This document shows positions 18,952 through 27,142 of a DNA stretch of 58,669 nt, piece after piece. The DNA comes from an uncultured Bacteroidota bacterium. GTDB lineage: Bacteria; Bacteroidota; Bacteroidia; Flavobacteriales; Flavobacteriaceae. The position numbers were made by a program, and so were the translations under genes. The stretch spans positions 1-58,669 of the forward strand of contig CAIWKX010000068.1 in the NCBI GenBank assembly GCA_903913315.1, read 5' to 3'. Under the pieces are notes generated by a model. It had not been told where the DNA came from. It saw only the letters and a program-made list of their open reading frames with translations, and searched no databases. Position 1 is the stretch's first letter, and each line of letters starts with the position of its first letter.

Positions 18952-19311
18952 TCATTCCCCTCGACCAATCAAGACCTGCTTTAAAATATTGCGCTCAGAT
19001 TCTAGTGTTTTGAGTTGCTCTTTAAGTTGTGCAATTTGCTCTTTGTCGGAAGTGTCTTTTGGAACATCAGTAGAGTAATCGGCAGGCAATAATGCAGCAA
19101 TATCGGCAAAGAAATTGTGCTTCATCGCATGGCATAAAGCTAATAGAATTTCTGTTTTCAAAGAGGCACTTTTTTGGTAGCGAATGATTTGAGCATCTCT
19201 AGAATTCAATTTTCGAGCTAAAACACTTTTAAAAACCTTGTTTCTGTCAATATAATTTTTTAAAAGTTGCCCAATATGTACCGTTGGTTCTTGAAAATTC
19301 TTTTTTTTCAT
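18952..19311 (-). CDS. Small HTH plus coiled-coil DNA-binding-like protein (paralogue A)
   Basis: 119 residues. The N-terminal ~65 residues (HIGQLLKNYIDRNKVFKSVLARKLNSRDAQIIRYQKSA...) have the helical pattern of a Cro/C1-type helix-turn-helix, followed by a conserved patch (ALCHAMKHNFFADIAALLPADY). The last ~30 residues form a leucine-zipper-like coiled coil (IAQLKEQLKTLESERNILKQV). The gene at 36971 encodes a paralogue with the same layout. Immediately upstream of its ATG lies an array of ten 21-bp AT-rich repeats. A dimeric DNA-binding role, possibly on that array, is inferred; no characterized homologue is known to me. Confidence 0.75.
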   Translation of the reverse strand: MKKKNFQEPTVHIGQLLKNYIDRNKVFKSVLARKLNSRDAQIIRYQKSASLKTEILLALCHAMKHNFFADIAALLPADYSTDVPKDTSDKEQIAQLKEQLKTLESERNILKQVLIGRGE

Positions 19312-19327
19312 ACTAAAATGTATAATG

Positions 19328-19537
19328 AATTATCATTTATGTAAATTTAATTTCCATTTTTGATGTTTAAATTTCCAATTATGCTAATTAAAATAGCATT
19401 AATGGTATTTTAATTCTCTTTTTTGGTAATTAAATTTCCGTTTTTGATATTTAAATTCTCTTTAATGGCAATTAAATTATCATTTATGATATTTAAATTC
19501 TCTTTTTTGATAATTAAATTTCCATTTTTGATAATTA
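19328..19537 (-). repeat. Ten 21-bp A-tract repeats upstream of HTH paralogue A
   Basis: Ten units start at 19328, 19349, 19370, 19391, 19412, 19433, 19454, 19475, 19496 and 19517, an exact 21-base period. The gene-sense consensus is close to TAATTATCAAAAANGGAAAT plus one base, with variable GGAA/GAGA/GATA words. Each unit carries an A-tract and a TTAAAT or TTTAAT step, so A-tracts recur every two helical turns, which favours intrinsic curvature. The array ends 16 bases before the gene's start codon. Confidence 0.92.
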
Positions 19538-19565
19538 TATATACAAAAATGGAAATCTTAATCGT

Positions 19566-19601
19566 TTAAAAAAGCTGTTGAGAATTTACTCAACAGCTTT
19601 T
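19566..19601 (-). terminator. Rho-independent terminator after the 19620 gene
   Basis: Arms 19570-19582 and 19589-19601 form a perfect 13-bp stem with a 6-base loop; on the minus strand it is followed by a T run. It ends transcription of the minus-strand gene at 19620-20108 and isolates the repeat array from it. Confidence 0.88.
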
Positions 19602-19619
19602 ATTGTAATTAATAAAAAA

Positions 19620-20108
19620 CTATGCGGTAGGTGTTGGTCTTCCTGCACCAGCATTTTGAGCATCAAATCGTGCTCTTAGTTTTTCATACGATTCTTTGGC
19701 TCCTGGAATACCCGCCAAGTTAGCCGATTCATAAATGCGATAGACTGTTAGTGAATAATCATACGCTTCGCTTCCAGCAATGCGTTTCAGATCAGAAACT
19801 CGACGCAACAGATTAGTCATATTCGACTCAATCGCATCCAATTGTTCAAAAAGTATAAAGTCATTTTTGATGAATGCTGGCTTAATAAAGGCCGGAATAA
19901 TTCCTGCACCACTAATACCAACCTCAGTAATAACGTCTTCAACAAATATTTTGTTATTAACGTCAATTGCTTTATATCTGCTTCGTTCATCGTCAGTCAA
20001 ACTCCCAGCTGGCAGTTGATCCTCAATAGCAATAATGCTATCATTAATTTCTGTAATTACGGCCTCCGTGAGTACCGTGTCGATTCTGTTTTCGGTTAAA
20101 TTTCCCAT
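19620..20108 (-). CDS. Protein of unknown function, 162 residues
   Basis: No family recognised. There is no signal peptide and no membrane segment, so it is probably cytoplasmic. Sequence is largely helical and acidic in the first half (AVITEINDSIIAIEDQLPAGSLTDDERSRYKAID), has a short hydrophobic Gly/Pro stretch in the middle (GISGAGIIPAFIKPAFIKND) and a helical second half (AIESNMTNLLRRVSDLKRIAG ... YDYSLTVYRIYESANLAG), ending in a Pro/Thr tail. Followed by its own terminator and separated from the HRDC gene by 37 bases. Confidence 0.65.
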   Translation of the reverse strand: MGNLTENRIDTVLTEAVITEINDSIIAIEDQLPAGSLTDDERSRYKAIDVNNKIFVEDVITEVGISGAGIIPAFIKPAFIKNDFILFEQLDAIESNMTNLLRRVSDLKRIAGSEAYDYSLTVYRIYESANLAGIPGAKESYEKLRARFDAQNAGAGRPTPTA

Positions 20109-20145
20109 CGTTAATAAATATTTAGAGTATACAATAATTAATTCT

Positions 20146-20580
20146 TTAGTTACAAGCGTTCAAAACGGAGAGAATATCTTCGCCATATTTCTCGATTTTA
20201 TATTTTCGAAATCCTTTGATTTGTTGGAGTTCTTCAAGGGTATTGGGACGTCTAACTGCCACTTCCATCAACTCTGTATTATGACAAATCATAAAACATT
20301 TGATTCCTTCTTTATTGGCTTTGTCATTGCGCCACAGCCTTAAATTTTCGTAAGTTAATTGTTGGTGTTCCGATAAATCAATGATTTCCTCCCACTGCTG
20401 TTTCCGTTTTTTTGAAGGAGCTACATCATAAAGGATCAAAACCGACCATTGACTTTGTTCTTCCAAAAATTGGGCGGCAGAATCTTTGAGGGTAACCGAA
20501 TCTAAAAACTCATTCAATTGGTCTTGGTCGTCCGACAAATATTCGGGCGCCAATCGGATAATAAAAAGTTGCGCTTTCAT
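20146..20580 (-). CDS. HRDC domain protein
   Basis: 144 residues. The last ~70 residues (LRLWRNDKANKEGIKCFMICHNTELMEVA, then RPNTLEELQQIKGFRKYKIEKYGEDILSVL) form a complete HRDC domain, the nucleic-acid-binding module found at the end of RecQ helicases and RNase D. The N-terminal ~65 residues (MKAQLFIIRLAPEYLSDDQDQLNEFLDSV) are an unrecognised beta-alpha segment. No helicase or nuclease domain is attached, so it is probably a stand-alone binding or accessory protein. The ssb gene ends 10 bases upstream on the same strand, which fits a role in DNA metabolism. Confidence 0.88.
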   Translation of the reverse strand: MKAQLFIIRLAPEYLSDDQDQLNEFLDSVTLKDSAAQFLEEQSQWSVLILYDVAPSKKRKQQWEEIIDLSEHQQLTYENLRLWRNDKANKEGIKCFMICHNTELMEVAVRRPNTLEELQQIKGFRKYKIEKYGEDILSVLNACN

Positions 20581-20590
20581 GACTTTTCAT

Positions 20591-20923
20591 TTATTTTCCC
20601 AACAGTAAAACATCATTCGCTACCACTTCGGTGATATAGCGTTTCTCGCCATTTTTGTCATCATAACTTCGGTGAGTTAGTTTTCCTTCAATGGCAATTT
20701 CTTTACCTTTTACTACATACTTTTCGATAATTTCGGCAGTTTTCCCCCAAGCCACCACACGGTGCCATTCAGTGTTTTCTACCTTATCACCATTCTCTTT
20801 GTAATATACCTCGTTGGTAGCGATAGTGATGTTTGCCATTTTTCTTCCTCCGTCTAGGGTTTTGATTTCTGGCTCTTGTCCTACATGTCCAATTAATTGA
20901 ACGGTGTTTCTTAATGCTTTCAT
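20591..20923 (-). CDS. ssb: Single-stranded DNA-binding protein
   Basis: 110-residue SSB. The OB fold is clear: MKALRNTVQLIGHVGQEPEIK, then TNEVYYKENGDKVENTEWHR, then VKGKEIAIEGKLTHRSYDDK. The acidic C-terminal tail (usually DDDIPF), through which SSB recruits repair proteins, is absent; the chain stops at VVANDVLLLGK. Short tail-less SSB paralogues occur in Bacteroidota, so the main replication SSB is probably elsewhere. It is upstream of, and likely cotranscribed with, the HRDC gene. Confidence 0.93.
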   Translation of the reverse strand: MKALRNTVQLIGHVGQEPEIKTLDGGRKMANITIATNEVYYKENGDKVENTEWHRVVAWGKTAEIIEKYVVKGKEIAIEGKLTHRSYDDKNGEKRYITEVVANDVLLLGK

Positions 20924-21064
20924 GGTGTCTAAAAATTAAATTGTTTTTGTTATTTTTTTTGTGATGAGTTGTCTTTAGTGAGTTTTTCGTTTCTCATTTC
21001 CGACGAGGCAAAGTTGCGACGAACACCAAATTTTAGTCGGTAGTTAATTGCTTACTTTCGGTTG

Positions 21065-21121
21065 TAACTAATTATAACTATTTGTAACCGTTTGTAAATG
21101 GAAATATATTTACTATATTTG
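21065..21121 (+). promoter_or_regulatory. Promoter with four phased 10-bp repeats
   Basis: A textbook Bacteroidota promoter, TTTG at 21091-21094, 19 bases, then TATATTTG at 21114-21121, lies 22 bases before the ATG at 21144. Units TAACTAATTA, TAACTATTTG, TAACCGTTTG and TAAATGG recur exactly every 10 bases from 21065 and include the -33 element. Confidence 0.7.
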
Positions 21122-21143
21122 GTTGAATTTAAACGAAGTAAAC

Positions 21144-21494
21144 ATGTCAAAAAACTGTTTAGAATGCAACGAAAAAATTGTAGGTCGTGAGGACAAAAAG
21201 TTCTGTAGCGACGGTTGTCGCAATACCTACAACAATAAAATAAACAAAGACAGTACTAATTATATGCGCAACGTAAACAATAAATTACGCAAAAATTACC
21301 GTATATTGTTGGCGCTGAACGTTGATGGAAAATCAAAAACAACTCGCACAAAACTGTTGAGCAAAGGATTTGATTTCACCTATTTTACTTATATTTTGAA
21401 TACCAATACAGGCAATACTTATCATTTTGTATACGACCAAGGCTATCGGTTGTTGGAAAATGATTATTATATGCTAGTGAAAAAGGAATTTTAA
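21144..21494 (+). CDS. Small zinc-ribbon protein
   Basis: 116 residues. The N-terminus (CLECNEKIVGREDKKFCSDGCR, here given in part) has two CxxC-like pairs, CLEC and CSDGC, of the type seen in DUF2116-like zinc ribbons. The remainder is a basic, helical middle part (NVNNKLRKNYRILLALN) and a beta-rich tail (FTYFTYILNTNTGNTYHFVYD). The ATG at 21144 is chosen because an upstream TTG start would lie at the edge of the -7 element. Function unknown; the zinc ribbon suggests nucleic-acid or protein binding. The M28 peptidase gene follows two bases after the stop. Confidence 0.8.
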   Translation: MSKNCLECNEKIVGREDKKFCSDGCRNTYNNKINKDSTNYMRNVNNKLRKNYRILLALNVDGKSKTTRTKLLSKGFDFTYFTYILNTNTGNTYHFVYDQGYRLLENDYYMLVKKEF

Positions 21495-21495
21495 A

Positions 21496-23883
21496 ATGAG
21501 AAAAAACTATACTTCATTAAATACCATGCTAGTGCTATTGGCACTATTGTTTGGTATTTTCTATGTTATGATGCCACAGAATTATGACACTACCGAAGCA
21601 CCTCTTTCTGAATTTTCTACCAAACGCGCCTTAACAATAGTAAAAGAAATATCCGCTAAACCCCATTTTGTAGGTTCTCAAAATCACCAAGTAGTAACCG
21701 ACTATTTAGTGAAAGAATTAAAAGGTCTAAGCTTAGAGACTTCCATTCAAGAAGGTTTTACGATGACAGAAAAAGGGACTTTAGTTTATTCTAAAAATAT
21801 CTTGGCACGTATCAAAGGGTCGGCAAATACCAAAGCCTTGTTGTTGCTTTCCCATTATGATTCCGCTCCTCATTCATTTTCTTATGGCTCAAGTGATGAT
21901 GCGAGTGGTGTAGCCACCATCTTAGAAACTGTTCGAGCATTTTTACATTCCAAAGCCAAACACAAAAACGATATTATCATCTTATTTTCTGATGCAGAAG
22001 AGTTAGGTTTGAACGGTGCAGCGCTTTTTGTAACACAACACCGCTGGGCAAAAGAAGTGGGATTGGCTTTAAACTTAGAAGCTCGAGGTTCATCAGGACC
22101 TAGTTATATGTTGATGGAAACCAATCAAGGAAATGCCAAAATGGTAGATGCTTTTGCTGATGGAAAAGTGAAATATCCGGTGTCCAATTCATTAATGTAT
22201 AGCATTTATAAAATGTTGCCTAACGATACTGATTTGACCGTTTTTAGAGAAAATGGAAAAATTCAAGGGTTTAATTTTGCTTTTATTGATAGTCATTTCA
22301 ACTATCACACCATGCAAGATACCTACAATCATTTGGATCCAAATACCTTGGCTCATCAAGGTACTTATTTGTTTCCGTTATTAAAACATTTTTCAAATGC
22401 TGATTTGACCAACTTAAATTCAACTGAAGAAAAAGTATATTTTAGTATTCCGTTCGCCTTTTTGAAATATCCTTTTTCTTGGATATTACCGATGCTTATT
22501 ATAGCCTTCACATTAGTATTTGCATTTTCTTTTATCGGATTAGGAAAACAATTGTTGCGAATGGACGAAATCATTAGTGGTTTTGTGCCGCTATTGGGTT
22601 CGTTGTTTGTTTCGGGTGTAATGACTTATGTAATCTGGAAATTACTGCTCGGATTCTATCCACAATACAACGACATCCTTCAAGGCTTTACCTATAATGG
22701 ACACGATTATATTTATGGATTTGTGAGTTTAACGATGGCCATTTGCTTTCTTTTTTACCAAAAAGAATCAAAGCGAAATTCTGAAATGAGTCAGATGATT
22801 GCCCCGTTGATTATTTGGTTGCTGATAAATATTGCCATTTTTATCAAGCTTCAAGGCGCTGGATTTTTAATCATTCCTGTACTTTCTAGCTCACTAATGT
22901 TGGTATATTACGTGTTTACACAAAAATCAAATAGGCTTTTAAATATTGTATTGGCACTTCCTACTTTAGTCATTATCGCTCCGTTTATTCAGATGTTTCC
23001 TATTGGTTTAGGACTAAAAATTTTATTTGGAAGTTCCATATTGACTGTGCTAGCGTTTACCTTGCTGTTACCCATTTTTGGTTCGTTTACACAAAAAAGA
23101 CTCTGGGCAAGTGTATTCTTTTTAGTGTCTATTGGCTTTTTTGTAAAAGCGCATCAATCGTCAGGATATGAATATGGAAAAGCCAAACCAAACAGTCTGG
23201 TTTATCTACTAAATGGAGATGCGAATAAAGCCTATTGGGCGACTTATGATACCAATTTAGACGAATGGACCAAAGGCTATTTAGGGGAACATCCAAAAGA
23301 TGGAAAACCGTTAAACAGTAATAAATTATATAGTAAATACGGCTCGGAATTCACCTTTATGGCAGAGGCTCCATTGAAAAAAATTGCCAAACCCACCATC
23401 GAGTTTTTAAAGGATTCTACGGCGGGTAACCAACGCTATTTAAAAATTGTTATCTCTCCTAATCGAAAAGTGAATCGCTACGATATTTTTGCAAATGAAA
23501 AACTAACAATCACGAATCTCAAAGCCAACGGAGTAAAAGCAATTGATCTGAAAAGCAATATTATCAGTCAAAAAAGTAACAAATTGGTGAGTTACTATGT
23601 GGTAGGTAATATTCCATTAACTTTAGAATTTTCAATACCAACAAATCAAAAACTGGATATGAATTTGGTAGAAAGTTCGTTTGATTTAATGAATAATTCA
23701 CTATTCAGTATGGACAAAAGACGCAATTGGATGATCCCAACTCCTTTTGTTTTAACAGATGCTGTAGTAATTAAAGAAAATATGATAGCAAGCTCAACAG
23801 TAGCGGATGAGACCCCTATTAAAGTAAGAAGAACTAATATAGATCGAGATAGTGTAACCGTTGCTAAAGACAGTTTGCGATAA
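21496..23883 (+). CDS. M28 family membrane-bound metallopeptidase
   Basis: 795 residues. An N-terminal membrane helix (about 10-26) anchors an M28 zinc aminopeptidase-like domain (about 45-290) whose ligand motifs are visible: HYDSAPHS, SDDASGV, SDAEELGLNG, NLEARG and HTMQDTYNHLD. From about residue 305 to 560 there are eight or nine membrane helices, then a soluble C-terminal domain (about 570-795). This Fxna/ERMP1-like layout is common in Bacteroidota. The peptidase side probably faces the periplasm. First base of the next start codon overlaps its stop, so it is translationally coupled to the epimerase gene. Confidence 0.9.
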   Translation: MRKNYTSLNTMLVLLALLFGIFYVMMPQNYDTTEAPLSEFSTKRALTIVKEISAKPHFVGSQNHQVVTDYLVKELKGLSLETSIQEGFTMTEKGTLVYSKNILARIKGSANTKALLLLSHYDSAPHSFSYGSSDDASGVATILETVRAFLHSKAKHKNDIIILFSDAEELGLNGAALFVTQHRWAKEVGLALNLEARGSSGPSYMLMETNQGNAKMVDAFADGKVKYPVSNSLMYSIYKMLPNDTDLTVFRENGKIQGFNFAFIDSHFNYHTMQDTYNHLDPNTLAHQGTYLFPLLKHFSNADLTNLNSTEEKVYFSIPFAFLKYPFSWILPMLIIAFTLVFAFSFIGLGKQLLRMDEIISGFVPLLGSLFVSGVMTYVIWKLLLGFYPQYNDILQGFTYNGHDYIYGFVSLTMAICFLFYQKESKRNSEMSQMIAPLIIWLLINIAIFIKLQGAGFLIIPVLSSSLMLVYYVFTQKSNRLLNIVLALPTLVIIAPFIQMFPIGLGLKILFGSSILTVLAFTLLLPIFGSFTQKRLWASVFFLVSIGFFVKAHQSSGYEYGKAKPNSLVYLLNGDANKAYWATYDTNLDEWTKGYLGEHPKDGKPLNSNKLYSKYGSEFTFMAEAPLKKIAKPTIEFLKDSTAGNQRYLKIVISPNRKVNRYDIFANEKLTITNLKANGVKAIDLKSNIISQKSNKLVSYYVVGNIPLTLEFSIPTNQKLDMNLVESSFDLMNNSLFSMDKRRNWMIPTPFVLTDAVVIKENMIASSTVADETPIKVRRTNIDRDSVTVAKDSLR

Positions 23884-24683
23884 TGCATCAAATTAGCATT
23901 TTGGGTTGCGGTTGGTTAGGATTACCCTTGGCCAAATCATTAATAGAAAAAGGATATTACGTAAATGGTTCCACCACTTCTGTGGATAAAATTTTAGTTT
24001 TAAAAAATTCAGGAATAACACCTTTTCAGATCAGTTTGGGAGAAGATGAAATTAAAGGTGAAATAGACTTGTTTCTAGCAAATTCTGAAATTCTAATTAT
24101 AGACATTCCACCTAAATTACGTGGCGATTCAAAAGAAAATTTTGTTGGAAAAATTCAAACATTAGTGTCATTTATTGAAAAATCATCAATAGAAAAAGTG
24201 CTTTTTGTAAGTTCAACATCAGTGTACTCCGATGACAATTCCACCATTACAGAAGCATCGGAACCTCGTCCTGATTCAGAAAACGGCAAGCAGTTGTTAG
24301 CTTCTGAAAGGCTTTTACAAAGTAATACCAATTTTAAAACAACTTTAGTTCGTTTTGGTGGATTGATTGGAGACGATAGGCATCCTATAAAATTTCTAGC
24401 TGGTAGAAAAAATATCGAGAACCCTGATGCTCCCATCAATATGATTCATCAAGAAGATTGCATTGGGATTATCGAAAAAATTATTCAAACAAATTCTTGG
24501 AACGAAACATTCAATGCAGTAGCTCCCTTTCATCCCTACCGAAAAGACTATTATACTCAAAAAGCAATCGAATGGAATTTACCTTTGCCTGAATTTAACA
24601 ATATTAACCCTTCCGTTGGAAAATGGATTGTAAGTGCAAAAATTAAAGCCGTTTTAGACTATACCTTTAAAAAAGAACTATAA
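23883..24683 (+). CDS. NAD(P)-dependent sugar epimerase/reductase-like protein
   Basis: 266 residues of the extended short-chain dehydrogenase group. The Rossmann motif GCGWLGLPLAKSL (residues 8-20) binds the dinucleotide, and KVLFVSSTSVY places the Ser/Thr of the active site before a candidate Tyr. The chain is shorter than classical GalE-type epimerases and is like the YeeZ group. The substrate is unknown. It overlaps the preceding and following genes by single bases (23883 and 24683), so the three form one operon. Confidence 0.85.
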   Translation: MHQISILGCGWLGLPLAKSLIEKGYYVNGSTTSVDKILVLKNSGITPFQISLGEDEIKGEIDLFLANSEILIIDIPPKLRGDSKENFVGKIQTLVSFIEKSSIEKVLFVSSTSVYSDDNSTITEASEPRPDSENGKQLLASERLLQSNTNFKTTLVRFGGLIGDDRHPIKFLAGRKNIENPDAPINMIHQEDCIGIIEKIIQTNSWNETFNAVAPFHPYRKDYYTQKAIEWNLPLPEFNNINPSVGKWIVSAKIKAVLDYTFKKEL

Positions 24684-24934
24684 TGAACGTAAACGATTTG
24701 ATCGGAACAATTGGTGTTGGATTGATACTCCTTGCCTATTTTTTAAATATGTTTTCTTTAATTAAAAGAGATGGAACGCTGTATTTCACCATTAACATTC
24801 TTGGCGCTGGGATTGCTTGTTTAGCTGCAGTTCTTATACATTTTATGCCATTTATACTTTTGGAAGCGGCTTGGGTAATTGTGAGTGTTATTGGATTGGT
24901 TAAAAACATAAAAAAACCTCAAGATTTCTCTTGA
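24683..24934 (+). CDS. Small membrane protein (CBU_0592-like)
   Basis: 83 residues with three hydrophobic helices (about 6-24, 34-54 and 57-74), as in the CBU_0592-like family of unknown function. It starts on the last base of the epimerase gene. Its final codons and stop lie inside a terminator hairpin, so coding and termination signals overlap. Confidence 0.8.
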   Translation: MNVNDLIGTIGVGLILLAYFLNMFSLIKRDGTLYFTINILGAGIACLAAVLIHFMPFILLEAAWVIVSVIGLVKNIKKPQDFS

Positions 24935-24945
24935 GGTTTTTTTTT
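24911..24945. terminator. Bidirectional terminator overlapping a stop codon
   Basis: Arms 24911-24924 and 24929-24942 (AAAAAACCTCAAGA and its complement) make a perfect 14-bp stem with a 4-base loop, flanked by T runs on both strands. It serves the plus operon ending at 24934 and the minus M13 peptidase gene ending at 24957. Confidence 0.9.
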
Positions 24946-24956
24946 ACTATTGTTTC

Positions 24957-27008
24957 TTACCAGATTTTCACTCTTTTATCTGGTGCTACATACATTCCGT
25001 CACCTTCTTTAATGTTGAAGGCTTTTGCAAAAGTGTCCAAATTTAATAATGGCACATATCCACGGTAATTTGCTGGTGAATGTGGATCAGTTTTTACTTG
25101 ATTTTTCAAGGCTTCATCACGAATTTTTCCTCTCCAAATGGTTGCCCAAGAGATGAACAAACGTTGTTCTGGGGTATATCCATCAATCAATCCTGGATTC
25201 CCTTTTTCTTTTAAATACAATTGTAAACCATCATAAGCGGCGTTGATTCCACCTAAATCTCCAATGTTTTCACCCAATGTAAATTTACCATCTACATGTA
25301 TTCCAGGTAGTGGCTCTAAAGCTGAATATTGAGCAGCTAATGCGCCACCAAGAGCAGTGAATTTAGATAAATCATCAGCAGTCCACCAATCAATTAGGTT
25401 TCCTTCTGCATTATAACTAGCTCCTTGATCATCAAATCCGTGAGATATTTCGTGACCAATAACAGCTCCAATTCCACCATAATTTACAGCTTCATCCGCT
25501 TTGTAATCATAAAATGGTGGTTGTAAAATAGCTGCGGGAAAAACAATTTCATTATATGATGGATTGTAATATGCATTTACCGTTTGAGGCGACATTCCCC
25601 ATTCTGTTTTATCAACTGGTTTGTTTAGTTTTTCTAAATCTTTCTTCCATTCCCAACTAGAAACATTTCTTAAATTATCAAAATAGCTTCCGCCTTCAGC
25701 AGGACTTTTAACTGTTAATGCGGAATAATCTTTCCATTTGTCAGGATATCCAATTTTGATAGTTAATTTATTCAACTTTTCAATAGCTTTCAATTTAGTT
25801 TCTGGAGACATCCAAGTTAAATTATTAATTCTCGCTTTATAAGCACGAATAATATTTTGAATCATGTCATAGGCTTTTGTTTTTGCTTCAGCAGGAAACA
25901 TTTTTTCAACATATAATTTTCCTAAAGCTTCGCCTACGGTTCCATTTACTACTTGAAGTGCTTTTTCATGACGAGGTCTTTGTTTTAAAGCACCCGTTAA
26001 TGTTTTGCCATAAAAATCAAAATTAGCAGTTTCAATAGCGGTTGATAATTGACTTGAAGCACCTTTTAACAACATCCAACGCATATAAGCTTTCCAATCT
26101 TCAACTTTATTTTCAGTAAAAATAGTTTGCAAAGCAGCCATATATCTAGGTTGAGAAACGATAACAGTATCAATTTTTGCAATTCCAATAGTCTTAATAT
26201 AATTATTCCAATCAATCACTGGAACCATTTTTTTCAAATCAGTAATTGAAGTTGGATTGTATTGTCTTTTACTATCACGTCTTTCTACTCGGTCCAATCT
26301 AGGTTTAGACATTTGAATTTCTAATGCCAAAATTTTATCCGCGTCTGCTTTTGCTTTTTCTGGCGTTTCACCCAAAAATTGAAGCATTTTTGCTACGTGA
26401 AGCACATATTTATCTCTTTTTTCTTTTGAATCTTTGTCTTCAGAAACATAATAATCTCTGTCGGGTAATCCTAAGGAACCTACTCCTAAGCTAACCACAT
26501 TTCTAGTACTGTTTTTTTCGTCAGCACCAATTCCAAAACCAAAGAATCCAACGCCACCACCGTGAGCTTCTTCTTCCATCATTAATTTTTGCAAATCTTG
26601 GATGTTTTTAACCTCATCAATTTTTGCTAAATAAGGTTTTAATGGCAAAATACCTTGTTTGTTTCTAGCTACAGTATCCATAGCCACTTTGTACATGTTG
26701 ATGGCTTTCCCTTGGTCAGTAGTTGATTTATACTTTGGATCTTTTGACGCTGCATTCAATATTGCCAAGGCATCTTTATCAGTGTTTTGACGTAATTCAT
26801 CAAAACTTCCCCAACGAGTTTTATCTGCTGGAATTTCAGTGTTTTTTAACCAAGTTCCATTGACAAATTTGAAGAAATCATCTTGAGGTCTAATTGTTTT
26901 ATCCATTAAATCTAAACGTAAACCTGGTTTTTGTTGAGCATTACCTTGGTGTAAAGCAAAAAGACTTGCTGCCAAGAAGCCAAACTTAATTGTAGTTTGA
27001 AGTTTCAT
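24957..27008 (-). CDS. M13 family metallopeptidase (neprilysin/PepO-like)
   Basis: 683 residues, the usual length. A signal peptide (residues 1-24, ending HQGNAQ) is followed by the M13 N-terminal domain (from RPQDDFFKFVNGTWLKNTEIP). The catalytic domain holds NAYYNP substrate-binding residues, the zinc motif HEISH within GHEISHGFDDQG, and the second motif ENIGDLGG with the third zinc ligand. It ends close to the family C-terminal tryptophan (VKIW). Expected to be a periplasmic or exported oligopeptidase cutting short peptides. It is transcribed alone. Confidence 0.95.
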   Translation of the reverse strand: MKLQTTIKFGFLAASLFALHQGNAQQKPGLRLDLMDKTIRPQDDFFKFVNGTWLKNTEIPADKTRWGSFDELRQNTDKDALAILNAASKDPKYKSTTDQGKAINMYKVAMDTVARNKQGILPLKPYLAKIDEVKNIQDLQKLMMEEEAHGGGVGFFGFGIGADEKNSTRNVVSLGVGSLGLPDRDYYVSEDKDSKEKRDKYVLHVAKMLQFLGETPEKAKADADKILALEIQMSKPRLDRVERRDSKRQYNPTSITDLKKMVPVIDWNNYIKTIGIAKIDTVIVSQPRYMAALQTIFTENKVEDWKAYMRWMLLKGASSQLSTAIETANFDFYGKTLTGALKQRPRHEKALQVVNGTVGEALGKLYVEKMFPAEAKTKAYDMIQNIIRAYKARINNLTWMSPETKLKAIEKLNKLTIKIGYPDKWKDYSALTVKSPAEGGSYFDNLRNVSSWEWKKDLEKLNKPVDKTEWGMSPQTVNAYYNPSYNEIVFPAAILQPPFYDYKADEAVNYGGIGAVIGHEISHGFDDQGASYNAEGNLIDWWTADDLSKFTALGGALAAQYSALEPLPGIHVDGKFTLGENIGDLGGINAAYDGLQLYLKEKGNPGLIDGYTPEQRLFISWATIWRGKIRDEALKNQVKTDPHSPANYRGYVPLLNLDTFAKAFNIKEGDGMYVAPDKRVKIW

Positions 27009-27031
27009 ATTATATTATTTGATTGTTGGCA

Positions 27032-27039
27032 CAAATCTA
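27032..27039 (-). promoter_or_regulatory. -7 promoter element for the M13 peptidase gene
   Basis: On the minus strand TAGATTTG matches TAnnTTTG, 23 bases before the start codon at 27008. A TTTG lies 15 bases further upstream, slightly closer than usual. Confidence 0.45.
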
Positions 27040-27125
27040 TTAATTTTTAGTTTACAAAATGATAAAACAGCTATAAACCATTTAGTTTATCTATTGAAGT
27101 TCATTAAATACAAAAGTTGTTTTTG

Positions 27126-27133
27126 TAGATTTG
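27126..27133 (+). promoter_or_regulatory. -7 promoter element for the SCO gene
   Basis: TAGATTTG ends 9 bases before the ATG at 27143, implying a very short leader. It also overlaps the alternative TTG start at 27131, which supports the ATG start. Confidence 0.45.
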
Positions 27134-27142
27134 CAAAAAAAA

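Noticed and set aside
19328..19537. CRISPR array
   Set aside because: Units are contiguous with no unique spacers, and there are no cas genes in the window. The same holds for 36577-36850 and 6650-6880.
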